From Flavobacteriaceae bacterium UBA1682 (GTDB taxonomy: Bacteria; Bacteroidota; Bacteroidia; Flavobacteriales; Flavobacteriaceae), in assembly GCA_002320285.1 (NCBI GenBank), contig DCKE01000001.1:62001-126000 (forward strand): 64,000 nt of DNA, given 5' to 3'. A model generated the notes under the pieces. The model was not told where the DNA came from. It was given only the letters and a program-made list of their open reading frames with translations, and ran no database searches. Both the position numbers and the translations under genes were made by a program. Positions 32,857 to 41,535 of the stretch are shown one piece after another; position 1 is the first letter of the stretch; every line of letters starts with the position of its first letter.

Positions 32857-34200
32857 GTGAAGAAAAGAAGAGGAAGATACTCCAAATTCATCAGGCCAAT
32901 TACGCTTTTAATCGATATAACGATATTAAATCTGTTTGCTTACTACTTATTGCCTGAATTCTCAGGCAAGATTTGGTTTCACCTTTTTATATCGATGAGT
33001 TGGCTTTTGAGTTCTTGGGTGACCATGTACTACGATGTGTTTCGCTTTACTCGAATTGTCAAGATCTTTGAAAAGATTTTTAAACAATTTGTATTGCAAT
33101 TCGTTTTGTACTCGGCATATAACGGATTTTTTTCTCGTTTTGCGGAGCCTAAAGATTTGATACTGTACGGTGTGTTTACCATGATTACTATTTCGGTAAT
33201 TAAAATCAGTATCTTCTACTCTTTAAAGATTTTCCGTAGTCAATATGGAGGAAACTACAGAAGAGTGGTCATCATTGGCAAGGGTAAAGAAGTTAAACAA
33301 TTACAAGATTTCTTTAATAAAAAGACGGAATACGGTTACCATCTCGTTGGTACGTTTAAAGATGAAACCGTTGACATACAAGATATATTGGATTTTGTAG
33401 AGCAAGAAAAAATCGATGAAATCTATATTAGCCTTTATTTGGTCAGTACCAAATCATTTGGTAAAATTGTAGATTTTGCCGATAATAATTTAAAGGTTCT
33501 CAAATACATTCCCAAAGACGATGAACTGATTGGAGATAATTATAATACAGAGTATTATGACTTGATTCCGATCATTCCACGTCGTAAAATACCATTAGAT
33601 AGCCCTTATAACCGATTGATTAAAAGAACGTTTGACTTAGTATTTTCTATCATTGTCATTGTTTTCTTATTGTCTTGGTTAATTCCATTGATTTCAATTC
33701 TAATCAAATTGGAATCTCGAGGCCCTGTATTTTTCAAACAGTTGAGAAACGGTATGAATAATTCAGAATTTACCTGTTATAAATTTCGTTCGATGTATAG
33801 AAATGAAGCTTGTAACGATCAACAAGCCTCAAAGGGCGATGCGCGTATCACGCGTTTGGGTAAGTTTATTAGAAAAACTAGTATTGATGAATTGCCTCAA
33901 TTTTTTAATGTGTTTTTAGGCGATATGTCGGTAGTTGGGCCTCGCCCGCATATGGTGATGCATACTCAAATGTATGCTAAGAAAATAAATAAATTTATGG
34001 TGAGACATTTGATAAAACCCGGAATTACGGGTATGGCTCAAACTCACGGGTATAGGGGAGAAGTAGAAAACGACAGAGATATTATCAATCGCGTCAAATA
34101 CGATATCTTTTATATAGAAAACTGGTCGGTTTTTTTAGATTTAAAAATTATTTATCTAACGATATACAATGTTTTTAAGGGAGAGGACAAGGCTTATTAA
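32857..34200 (+). CDS. polyprenyl-phosphate sugar-1-phosphate transferase, copy 1
   Basis: A 447-residue protein with four to five N-terminal transmembrane helices, a nucleotide-binding-like domain (YRRVVIIGKGKEVKQLQDFF, about 130-150), and a C-terminal Bac_transf (PF02397) domain starting with a re-entrant helix (KRTFDLVFSIIVIVF), then SRGPVFFKQLRNG, YKFRSMY, SIDELPQFFNVFLGDMSVVGPRP and KPGITGMAQTHGYRGE. It starts repeat-unit synthesis by transferring hexose-1-phosphate to undecaprenyl phosphate at the inner membrane. The start is GTG directly after the UXS stop codon. It is closely paralogous to the next gene. Confidence 0.92.
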   Translation: MKKRRGRYSKFIRPITLLIDITILNLFAYYLLPEFSGKIWFHLFISMSWLLSSWVTMYYDVFRFTRIVKIFEKIFKQFVLQFVLYSAYNGFFSRFAEPKDLILYGVFTMITISVIKISIFYSLKIFRSQYGGNYRRVVIIGKGKEVKQLQDFFNKKTEYGYHLVGTFKDETVDIQDILDFVEQEKIDEIYISLYLVSTKSFGKIVDFADNNLKVLKYIPKDDELIGDNYNTEYYDLIPIIPRRKIPLDSPYNRLIKRTFDLVFSIIVIVFLLSWLIPLISILIKLESRGPVFFKQLRNGMNNSEFTCYKFRSMYRNEACNDQQASKGDARITRLGKFIRKTSIDELPQFFNVFLGDMSVVGPRPHMVMHTQMYAKKINKFMVRHLIKPGITGMAQTHGYRGEVENDRDIINRVKYDIFYIENWSVFLDLKIIYLTIYNVFKGEDKAY

Positions 34201-35568
34201 TTGAAAAAGTCAATGAATAGGAAAATAGGAAGATATTCATATTGGATCAAATATATAGTAGTCGGGCTTGACTTCTTGACGATATTTACGTTTTCTTTTT
34301 GGTTTCTACAGCTACAGCTTGATACGTATTTATACTTGTTGTTATTGGCTAGCTGGTTTATAATCGCCAAATATACTTCCTTTTATAAAGTCTATCGCTT
34401 TACGAGTATTATTTCTATTTTTCAGATTTTTTTTAAACAGTATTTGATCTATTTACTGTGTTTCTTTGCGCTTTTTGGATTTTTTGAGATACCCTTTCAA
34501 AAATGGACGGTTTTTACTTATGCGATCGTGTTGGGTAGTACCCTTTTGATTATTAAAGTATTGATTTTTCATCTCTTAAAAGAATATAGGCTTCACTATG
34601 GTGGAAACAAAAGACATGTAATTGTGGTTGGCCATTCTAAAGCCAGTTTTGAATTGGTAGATTTTTTTAACTTTAACCCAGAATACGGATATTATTTGAA
34701 ACAGATCATAGAACCCGATCCGTTAACCAATAAAATTAACTTGGAAATCGTTCGGGAGTATATCCAACAAAAGGGGATTGACGAGATATACTGTTCTTTA
34801 AAGAGTTTAGATTCCACACAGATTTCAACTTTATTCACGCTTGCCAATAATAATTTTAAAACCATTAAATTTATTCCAGACAATCATGAACTGCTGTTGC
34901 GGAAAATGGATTTGCAGTACTATGGAATACTGCCGCTGATGACAGTAAATCAGACGCCGTTAGATAACTTATCTAACGCAATGATCAAAAGGTTATTTGA
35001 CGTGTTCTTTTCTTTATTTGTAATCTTGTTTGTGTTTTCTTGGTTGTTTCCCCTAATTGCTATTTGCATTCGAATGGATTCCAAAGGACCTATTTTTTTT
35101 AAACAGAAGCGAAATGGTTTAAACTACCGGGAGTTTTATTGTTATAAATTTCGTTCTCTTTATGTGGAAGATACCGAAGAAGCATATAAACCCGTTACTA
35201 GAAAAGATCAACGGGTGACTTTAGTTGGAGGTTTTTTAAGAAGTACTAGTCTGGATGAATTACCTCAATTCTTTAATGTGCTGATTGGAAATATGTCTGT
35301 AGTTGGGCCTCGACCTCATGCACTAATTTACAATCAAGAATACACCAAAAAGGTCAAGAATTTTATGATGCGTCATTTGATCAAGCCCGGAATTACGGGT
35401 ATGGCCCAAACCCACGGATACCGTGGCGAGATAGAAAATAAACGCGATATTGTAAATCGAGTCAAGTACGATATTTTCTATATAGAGAATTGGACCTTAT
35501 TGTTGGATATGAAAATCATATTTATCACCCTAATCAATGCTTTTACTGGTGATAAAAAAGCTTATTAA
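34201..35568 (+). CDS. polyprenyl-phosphate sugar-1-phosphate transferase, copy 2
   Basis: A 455-residue tandem paralogue of the preceding gene with the same layout: membrane helices, a nucleotide-binding-like domain (KRHVIVVGHSKASFELVDFF), and the Bac_transf domain with SKGPIFFKQKRNG, SLDELPQFFNVLIGNMSVVGPRP and KPGITGMAQTHGYRGE. The catalytic Asp-Glu pair (DELPQ) is intact, so it is probably active. The reading frame starts with TTG directly after the previous stop; an ATG four codons later (34213, MNRKIGRYSYW) aligns well with the paralogue and may be the real start. N-terminal halves differ more than C-terminal halves. Confidence 0.9.
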   Translation: MKKSMNRKIGRYSYWIKYIVVGLDFLTIFTFSFWFLQLQLDTYLYLLLLASWFIIAKYTSFYKVYRFTSIISIFQIFFKQYLIYLLCFFALFGFFEIPFQKWTVFTYAIVLGSTLLIIKVLIFHLLKEYRLHYGGNKRHVIVVGHSKASFELVDFFNFNPEYGYYLKQIIEPDPLTNKINLEIVREYIQQKGIDEIYCSLKSLDSTQISTLFTLANNNFKTIKFIPDNHELLLRKMDLQYYGILPLMTVNQTPLDNLSNAMIKRLFDVFFSLFVILFVFSWLFPLIAICIRMDSKGPIFFKQKRNGLNYREFYCYKFRSLYVEDTEEAYKPVTRKDQRVTLVGGFLRSTSLDELPQFFNVLIGNMSVVGPRPHALIYNQEYTKKVKNFMMRHLIKPGITGMAQTHGYRGEIENKRDIVNRVKYDIFYIENWTLLLDMKIIFITLINAFTGDKKAY

Positions 35569-35615
35569 ACTTGATAGTAAGTGCCAATACTTTTTAGATT
35601 TCCCTAATTTATACC

Positions 35616-35623
35616 TATTTTTG
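35616..35623 (+). promoter_or_regulatory. TAnnTTTG promoter element for purD
   Basis: TATTTTTG, 26 bp before the purD ATG. Confidence 0.45.
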
Positions 35624-35649
35624 AACTCTAATTACAAACAACATAACCC

Positions 35650-36921
35650 ATGAATATTTTACTGTTAGGATCTGGAGGTAGAGAACATGCCTTAGCATGG
35701 AAAATGCTTCAGAGTAAAAATTGCTCGAAGTTATTTGTTGCCCCAGGTAATGCTGGTACGGCGGCTATAGCAAATAACCTGGATTTGAATCCCAATGATT
35801 TTGAAGTTTTAAAAAAGGCGGTTTTGGCAAATGAGATCCAGATGGTGGTAGTAGGACCTGAAGATCCGTTGGTAAATGGAATATATGACTTTTTTAAAAA
35901 TGATGCTGAATTAAAAAACATCCCGGTGATTGGACCTTCTCAAAGAGGTGCGCAATTAGAAGGAAGTAAGGAGTTTGCCAAAGAGTTTTTAATTAGACAC
36001 GACATTCCAACTGCGGCTTACCAAAGTTTTACCGCAGCAAATGTGGAGGAGGGCTATGCATTCCTCGAAACGCTAAAACCACCTTATGTTTTAAAAGCAG
36101 ATGGATTAGCAGCAGGTAAAGGAGTATTAATTCTAACTGATTTAGCAGAAGCGAAATCCGAGCTTAAAAATATGTTAGTCGATGCAAAATTTGGTGCTGC
36201 AAGTACCAAGGTAGTTATCGAAGAATTTTTGGACGGTATTGAATTGAGTTGTTTCGTTTTGACCGATGGGAAGTCGTATAAGATTTTACCAACAGCGAAA
36301 GATTACAAACGTATCGGTGAAGGAGATCAAGGTTTAAATACAGGCGGAATGGGCGCTGTTTCTCCAGTTCCTTTTGCCGACGATGTCTTGTTGCAGAAAA
36401 TAGAAGAACGCATCGTAAAACCGACGATAGAAGGTTTTGTAAAGGATCAAATCGATTATAAAGGTTTTGTGTTTATCGGATTGATTAACGTCGATAATGA
36501 ACCTTTTGTTATTGAATATAACGTTAGAATGGGAGATCCAGAGACAGAAGTTGTTGTCCCGCGTATAGAATCGGATTTAGTACAATTATTTACGGCAGTA
36601 GCCAATCAGACTTTAGAACAAGAGACTTTAAACATTGATCCACGTACAGCAACAACTGTGATGTTGGTTTCAGGAGGATATCCTGAAGAATATCAAAAGG
36701 GAATGGCTATAACGGGATTGGAACAAGTAGATAATTCGTTGGTGTTTCATGCTGGAACGGCTCTTAAAGAGTCACAAATTGTCAGCAACGGAGGAAGGGT
36801 TTTGGCGGTAACCTCTTTTGGAGAAGACTTCAACCAAGCACTAAAAACATCTTACCAAAACATAGACAAGCTACATTTTGATAAAATGTATTATAGAAAA
36901 GATATCGGATTCGATCTCTAG
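35650..36921 (+). CDS. purD: phosphoribosylamine--glycine ligase (GAR synthetase)
   Basis: A 423-residue ATP-grasp enzyme: phosphoribosylamine + glycine + ATP to GAR, step two of purine biosynthesis. MNILLLGSGGREHALAWKM is the N-terminal signature, PPYVLKADGLAAGKGVLI the ATP-grasp loop, DQGLNTGGMGAVSP the central block, and FVIEYNVRMGDPETEVV the metal-binding block. The length is normal. It stands alone with its own promoter element. Its 3' end abuts the small minus-strand gene by 1 bp. Confidence 0.97.
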   Translation: MNILLLGSGGREHALAWKMLQSKNCSKLFVAPGNAGTAAIANNLDLNPNDFEVLKKAVLANEIQMVVVGPEDPLVNGIYDFFKNDAELKNIPVIGPSQRGAQLEGSKEFAKEFLIRHDIPTAAYQSFTAANVEEGYAFLETLKPPYVLKADGLAAGKGVLILTDLAEAKSELKNMLVDAKFGAASTKVVIEEFLDGIELSCFVLTDGKSYKILPTAKDYKRIGEGDQGLNTGGMGAVSPVPFADDVLLQKIEERIVKPTIEGFVKDQIDYKGFVFIGLINVDNEPFVIEYNVRMGDPETEVVVPRIESDLVQLFTAVANQTLEQETLNIDPRTATTVMLVSGGYPEEYQKGMAITGLEQVDNSLVFHAGTALKESQIVSNGGRVLAVTSFGEDFNQALKTSYQNIDKLHFDKMYYRKDIGFDL

Positions 36922-36922
36922 T

Positions 36923-37153
36923 TTATTTTAAAAAAGAGTGGGCTGTAGTATCTTGTTCGTCTTCTTTTGATTTTTGAAACAAGTTTAATTGTTTGATCCA
37001 AAAAATAAAAGATCCCGTACAAATAAGGATAAACATCCAAGTAATGATATTTGCAGTCCACCAATTGGTTAACTCTAATTCTCTAAAAAAATCCATCGGG
37101 ATAAAAAGAATTTTTTCGAATAAATAAGCGATTCCGTTGAAAAATGAGGTCAT
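36923..37153 (-). CDS. small single-pass membrane protein
   Basis: A 76-residue protein: an N-terminal amphipathic region (MTSFFNGIAYLFEKILFIPMDFFREL), WWTANIITWMFILICTGSFIFWIK as a transmembrane helix (about 31-54), and a charged tail. It is conserved beside the following membrane-protein gene in Flavobacteriia (from memory, DUF6341). Function unknown. A TATTTTTG element lies on its strand at 37247-37254. Confidence 0.75.
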   Translation of the reverse strand: MTSFFNGIAYLFEKILFIPMDFFRELELTNWWTANIITWMFILICTGSFIFWIKQLNLFQKSKEDEQDTTAHSFLK

Positions 37154-37246
37154 CTTTATTTCGTTTAAATTAAATATATGTTCTTTCGAGTTTCTAAAAA
37201 TTGTAATTTCGGTTTTGAATAAACTTTAATTGCAAATTGTAAAATA

Positions 37247-37254
37247 CAAAAATA
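37247..37254 (-). promoter_or_regulatory. TAnnTTTG element on the minus strand, upstream of the small membrane protein gene
   Basis: CAAAAATA on the plus strand, i.e. TATTTTTG on the minus strand, 94 bp upstream of the start at 37153. Matches the consensus, but the region is very AT-rich. Confidence 0.3.
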
Positions 37255-37266
37255 TAAAATATCCAC

Positions 37267-38196
37267 ATGTTAGCAAGCCTTTTTAGCAAAACAAAACCAA
37301 TTAATTATTTTATAATTGGCGTATTTCTATTTTTGTTCTATATACTGTTTCAAAGAACCGATTACAATCTGGACTGGACTGGATATGAGTACTTTAAAAA
37401 AGCGGTCTTACTAGGACTTTTATTAATGTCCACTTTTTGGATTCACTTTATAACTCAAAAAAACCGACTGACTAAAGATAATAATTACGCACCACTGCTA
37501 TTTGTGCTTTTTTTGGTGCTTTTTCCGTCTGTATTCGTCAATACAAATATAATTATCGCGAATTATTGTATCCTATTAGCACTGCGAAAATTATTCTCCC
37601 TACATTCCTTAAAGGATCCCAAAGTCAAGATCTTCGATGCTTCGCTTTGGATATTTATCGCTACGATATTCCACTTTTGGAGTATATTATACCTGATTTT
37701 GTTGGTATTTGCCATACTGTTTTTTGTGTCAAGTGACTACCGAAATTGGATTATCCCGCTGATCGCTTTTATAACCGTAGCCATATTTTTTAGTATTTAT
37801 ATTTTAGCTTCGGACACAGATATTTTAAGGTTTATCGATCAACGTACAGAGATTAATTTTGACTTTACCAATTTTGATAATATTTATCAAAATATTGCTT
37901 TGGCTATATTTAGTTCCATAGCGGTTTTATTCTTTATATCTCAAGCCTTAGAGGTGACTAATAAACCCTTCAACATGCAGGCTACTTACAAGAAAATCTT
38001 GGTAGCTTTTTTAATTGGAGTGGCGATATACGTCTTATCCGCCGATAAGAATCACGGTGTTTTGGTCTTTACCTTCTTTCCCTTGTCGATCTTAGGAGCA
38101 AATTATATTGAGAGTATTCCCAATCGCTGGTTTAAGGAGGTAGTTGTATCTAGTATTGCTGCTATAGCGATCGTTTTCTTTTTCTGTCAGTTATAG
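37267..38196 (+). CDS. multi-pass membrane protein of unknown function
   Basis: A 309-residue protein with about eight hydrophobic helices (YFIIGVFLFLFYILF, APLLFVLFLVLFPSVFV, LYLILLVFAILFFVS, and others). The N-terminal LASLFSKTKPINYFIIG segment is seen in a Flavobacteriia family (from memory, DUF6427). It lacks transporter or glycosyltransferase signatures. It lies between the divergent small membrane gene and convergent upp, overlapping the latter by 6 bp. Confidence 0.75.
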   Translation: MLASLFSKTKPINYFIIGVFLFLFYILFQRTDYNLDWTGYEYFKKAVLLGLLLMSTFWIHFITQKNRLTKDNNYAPLLFVLFLVLFPSVFVNTNIIIANYCILLALRKLFSLHSLKDPKVKIFDASLWIFIATIFHFWSILYLILLVFAILFFVSSDYRNWIIPLIAFITVAIFFSIYILASDTDILRFIDQRTEINFDFTNFDNIYQNIALAIFSSIAVLFFISQALEVTNKPFNMQATYKKILVAFLIGVAIYVLSADKNHGVLVFTFFPLSILGANYIESIPNRWFKEVVVSSIAAIAIVFFFCQL

Positions 38197-38844
38197 TTTT
38201 TGACCGTAAGCCAGATCACCCGCATCACCCAATCCCGGTACTATATAATTGTCTTGGTCTAAGTTATCGTCTAAAGTAGCTACCCATAAGTGACAATGAT
38301 CAGGCAAACTCTTTTCCAAGTATGCTATGCCTTCCGGTGCAGCTATAACTACAGCGATATGAATTTCTTTTGGCGTTTGTTCTGTCAGCAGTTTATTGTA
38401 AACAGCAACCAAGGATTGACCCGTCGCTAACATTGGATCGATTAAAATTAGAATTTTATCCTGAAAAGACGGAGCTGCTTGATATTCGACTAAAATTTCA
38501 CTCGATTCTCCCGCTTGACCGTGTTTGCGGTAGGCAGAGACAAAACCGTTTTCTGCGTCGTCAAAGAAATTCATAAAACCCGTGTGTAGCGCTAAACCAG
38601 CTCTGAGTATCGAGCACAATACGACATTGTCTTCTATACAGGTGGTGTGTTTGATACCTAATGGTGTTTGAATTGCAATGTTTTTATAGGGAAGGGTTTT
38701 ACTTAATTCATAAGCCGTGATTTCACCAATGCGTTCAATGTTTTTGCGAAAACGCATACTATCTTTCTGAGTTTCGACGTCTCTTAATTGTCCTAGAAAA
38801 TGATTTAATAGACTGTTTTCTTCTGATATGTAGTGAATTTTCAT
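38191..38844 (-). CDS. upp: uracil phosphoribosyltransferase
   Basis: A 217-residue protein that salvages uracil with PRPP to UMP. The PRPP-binding loop is LIDPMLATGQSLVAVYNKLL, with VLCSILRAGLALHTGF and the C-terminal uracil-binding YIVPGLGDAGDLAYG. Length is typical. Its 3' end overlaps the convergent membrane-protein gene by 6 bp. No uraA-type permease is adjacent. Confidence 0.96.
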   Translation of the reverse strand: MKIHYISEENSLLNHFLGQLRDVETQKDSMRFRKNIERIGEITAYELSKTLPYKNIAIQTPLGIKHTTCIEDNVVLCSILRAGLALHTGFMNFFDDAENGFVSAYRKHGQAGESSEILVEYQAAPSFQDKILILIDPMLATGQSLVAVYNKLLTEQTPKEIHIAVVIAAPEGIAYLEKSLPDHCHLWVATLDDNLDQDNYIVPGLGDAGDLAYGQKL

Positions 38845-38883
38845 AACTTTAAAAATGTATTAGTTCGATAAAAGTATAAAAAC

Positions 38884-38891
38884 TATATTTG
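38884..38891 (+). promoter_or_regulatory. TAnnTTTG promoter element for the DUF4254 gene
   Basis: TATATTTG, 17 bp before the ATG at 38909. Confidence 0.55.
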
Positions 38892-38908
38892 TAAATAAAA
38901 TAATTAGT

Positions 38909-39514
38909 ATGTTTTCAGAATTAGCGTTTCCAATTTTCGAAGAAAGTATCCGTGATTATCACCAGTTCGACAATGTAGATCAACCGATTAACAATCCTTA
39001 TCCTAAAGATAAAATTGAGCATCTTTTATATTTAAAAAACTGGATTGATACCGTTCAATGGCATTTTGAAGATATTATTAGAGATCCGAATATTGATCCT
39101 GTAGCGGCTTTGGCATTAAAAAGAAGGATTGATGCCTCTAATCAAGAAAGAACGGATATGGTGGAGTATATCGACAGTTATTTCTTACAGAAATTTAAAG
39201 ATGTAAAAGTTCAAGAAGGCGCAAAAATCAATTCTGAAAGTCCTGCATGGGCCTTGGATAGACTCTCTATTTTGGCTTTGAAAATTTATCATATGAATGA
39301 AGAAGCCACAAGAGTAGAGGCTTCTGAAGAACACAGAGCAAAATGTCAAGAGAAATTGAATACGCTTTTAGAGCAAAAACAAGACTTGACTACTGCAATT
39401 GACGACTTATTAAAGGATATAGAAAGTGGGGCGAAGTACATGAAAGTTTATAAACAAATGAAAATGTACAATGACGAGGAACTAAATCCGGTTTTGTATC
39501 AGAATAGAAAATAA
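38909..39514 (+). CDS. DUF4254 domain-containing protein
   Basis: A 201-residue, largely helical, cytoplasmic protein. The segment KNWIDTVQWHFEDIIRDPNIDPVAALALKRRIDASNQERTD carries the DUF4254 core, followed by LDRLSILALKIYHMNEEATR and a charged coiled-coil-like stretch. Function unknown, but in this phylum it often occurs beside GT9 glycosyltransferases, as it does here. A terminator separates the two genes. Confidence 0.88.
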   Translation: MFSELAFPIFEESIRDYHQFDNVDQPINNPYPKDKIEHLLYLKNWIDTVQWHFEDIIRDPNIDPVAALALKRRIDASNQERTDMVEYIDSYFLQKFKDVKVQEGAKINSESPAWALDRLSILALKIYHMNEEATRVEASEEHRAKCQEKLNTLLEQKQDLTTAIDDLLKDIESGAKYMKVYKQMKMYNDEELNPVLYQNRK

Positions 39515-39538
39515 AATTACTGAAGTAATCCATATATC

Positions 39539-39571
39539 AAAGCGTGATTTTATTTCACGCTTTTCTTTTTT
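39539..39571 (+). terminator. intrinsic terminator after DUF4254
   Basis: Stem AAAGCGTGA (39539-39547) / TCACGCTTT (39555-39563), loop of 7, then T-run. Confidence 0.85.
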
Positions 39572-39589
39572 AGAAATAAAGATCAAGCC

Positions 39590-40645
39590 ATGACTATAAA
39601 GAAAAAATCTCACATTCTTATTTTTAGATTATCGGCCATGGGCGATGTTGCTATGACCGTTCCTGTGATTCGTGCTTTAGTGGCACAATATCCCGAGGTT
39701 CGTGTGACCGTGGTATCAAGACCCTTTTTTAAACCCTTTTTTAAATCGATACCGAGAGTAGATTTTTTTGCCGTTGATGTTAAAAAACAACATAAAGGTT
39801 TTTTGGGTTTATTAAGACTTTATAGCGATTTGAAAGCCTTAGAAATCAATTATTTTGCGGATTTTCACAACGTCTTGCGCTCTCAAATTGTACGTCGACT
39901 TTTTGCGATTTCCGGGGTTAAAATGGCCGCACTAGACAAAGGACGTGCTGCAAAAAAAGCCTTGACAAGGGTGGAGAATAAAGTGTTTAAACCGCTGCCA
40001 ACCATGTTTGAGAATCATGCAGCCACTTTGAGTAAATTGGGTTTCCCCATTGATTTAAGCAATCCGAAATTTCCAAGTGTTGAGCATATGAGTCCCGTTT
40101 TAAAAAACATTACCGGATTAAAACAAGAACACTGGATTGGTATCGCTCCTTTTGCTCAATATGCAACCAAGGTTTATCCTTTGGACTTGATGCAACAAGT
40201 CATCGATGGATTGGCGGAGAAGGAAGATAACAAAATTTTCCTTTTTGGCGGAGGAGAAAAAGAACAGGCACTTTTAAATCAATTAAAACGTGACAATCCA
40301 CAAGTGATTGTCATGGTAGGTAAGGTTAAACTTCAGGATGAATTAGCGCTGATTCAACATCTAGACGTTATGTTATCGATGGACTCTGGAAATGCTCATA
40401 TGGCTGCCATGTTGGGTAAAAAAGTGATTACCTTATGGGGTGGAACACACCCTTTTGCCGGTTTTGCTCCCTTTAACCAGCCAGCTGATTATGCGCTAAC
40501 AGCCGATAGAAGCCAGTACCCACTCTTACCCTTGTCGGTCTATGGTAATAAAGTGATACCGGGATATGAAGATGCGATGAGAACTATTTTGCCTGAAACG
40601 GTGATATCAAAAATAAACACCGTTCTTACAACGAATAACGCTTAG
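39590..40645 (+). CDS. glycosyltransferase family 9 (heptosyltransferase-like)
   Basis: A 351-residue GT-B enzyme of the GT9 family. N-terminus: HILIFRLSAMGDVAMTVPVIRAL with the Ser-x-x-Gly-Asp loop. Donor domain: GIAPFAQYATKVYPLDLMQQVI, FLFGGGEKEQALL and SMDSGNAHMAAMLGKKVITLWGGTHP. GT9 enzymes add heptose or other core sugars to the LPS inner core at the cytoplasmic face. The sugar is not certain in this phylum. It lies downstream of DUF4254 and before apt. Confidence 0.9.
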   Translation: MTIKKKSHILIFRLSAMGDVAMTVPVIRALVAQYPEVRVTVVSRPFFKPFFKSIPRVDFFAVDVKKQHKGFLGLLRLYSDLKALEINYFADFHNVLRSQIVRRLFAISGVKMAALDKGRAAKKALTRVENKVFKPLPTMFENHAATLSKLGFPIDLSNPKFPSVEHMSPVLKNITGLKQEHWIGIAPFAQYATKVYPLDLMQQVIDGLAEKEDNKIFLFGGGEKEQALLNQLKRDNPQVIVMVGKVKLQDELALIQHLDVMLSMDSGNAHMAAMLGKKVITLWGGTHPFAGFAPFNQPADYALTADRSQYPLLPLSVYGNKVIPGYEDAMRTILPETVISKINTVLTTNNA

Positions 40646-40744
40646 ATATAAATTTAAGTTTTAATGTGGTTTGGCTCGATTTGAATTAGGAATGCCCATA
40701 GGAAATCGAAAAGGAGACAACGGAAAGCCTAAAACTGAAATGAT

Positions 40745-41257
40745 ATGGATATAGAGAAATATATACGAGATATACCCGATTTCCCCAAAAAAGGAGTGAT
40801 TTTTAAAGATATTACACCATTACTCAATAATCCAGAAGCGATGAGATACGCTACTGAGCAATTGTTGAAATTAGTAGGAAATCGGAAAGTTGATAAGGTA
40901 GTCGGAATGGAAAGTAGAGGTTTTTTCTTTGGAACAGTTATTGCCCAAGAATTAAATGCCGGTTTTATTCCCGTAAGAAAACCTGGAAAATTACCGTTTG
41001 ATAAAGTAAGTCAGGAGTATGCCTTAGAATACGGCTCTGATATACTTGAAATTCATGCAGATGCAATTCTTCCGGGTCAAAACATTTTGATACATGATGA
41101 CGTCCTAGCAACTGGAGGTACAGCAGAAGCTGTGTGTAAAATGGTCGAGAAGATGGGAGGCAATATTGTACAATTCAATTTTCTTATGGAACTGACTTTT
41201 TTAAATGGTAGGGATAAATTAAAAAACCATCAGGTCATGAGCCTGTTAAAATATTAA
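40745..41257 (+). CDS. apt: adenine phosphoribosyltransferase
   Basis: A 170-residue protein that salvages adenine with PRPP to AMP. FPKKGVIFKDITPLL is the N-terminal APRT signature, VVGMESRGFFFG the substrate-binding block, RKPGKLPF the flexible loop, and ILIHDDVLATGGTAEAVCKMV the PRPP loop. Length is normal. The 99-bp upstream spacer shows no clear promoter motif. Confidence 0.96.
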   Translation: MDIEKYIRDIPDFPKKGVIFKDITPLLNNPEAMRYATEQLLKLVGNRKVDKVVGMESRGFFFGTVIAQELNAGFIPVRKPGKLPFDKVSQEYALEYGSDILEIHADAILPGQNILIHDDVLATGGTAEAVCKMVEKMGGNIVQFNFLMELTFLNGRDKLKNHQVMSLLKY

Positions 41258-41535
41258 TTCACCAAAAAAATTCAGATCGAAAGTATGGAAATTTTTCGAT
41301 CAGAGGTGTATCAACATAAAAATAAATGATTGGGGTCAAAGCGCGCTGTAATCAAAGTTGGAGCTATTTACTGTCCAGTCAGCTTAAATAATACCTTTAT
41401 GAGCTAGGTGGGGATTCTATTGTATATCCTCGACTTGAAGTTAAGAAAAACCTAGATATACAAGGGTTTAACAATAATAATCGATGGCAATGTTGTTCCT
41501 GACACTGTTTGCGATTAGATAGGCATAAAAAGAAA
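41258..41535. other. 278-bp spacer between apt and the SNF2 gene
   Basis: No open reading frame of note. It carries an inverted repeat GATCGAAA (41275-41282) / TTTCGATC (41294-41301) with an 11-nt loop just after apt. That repeat lacks a T-run. No promoter motif is clear. Confidence 0.4.
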
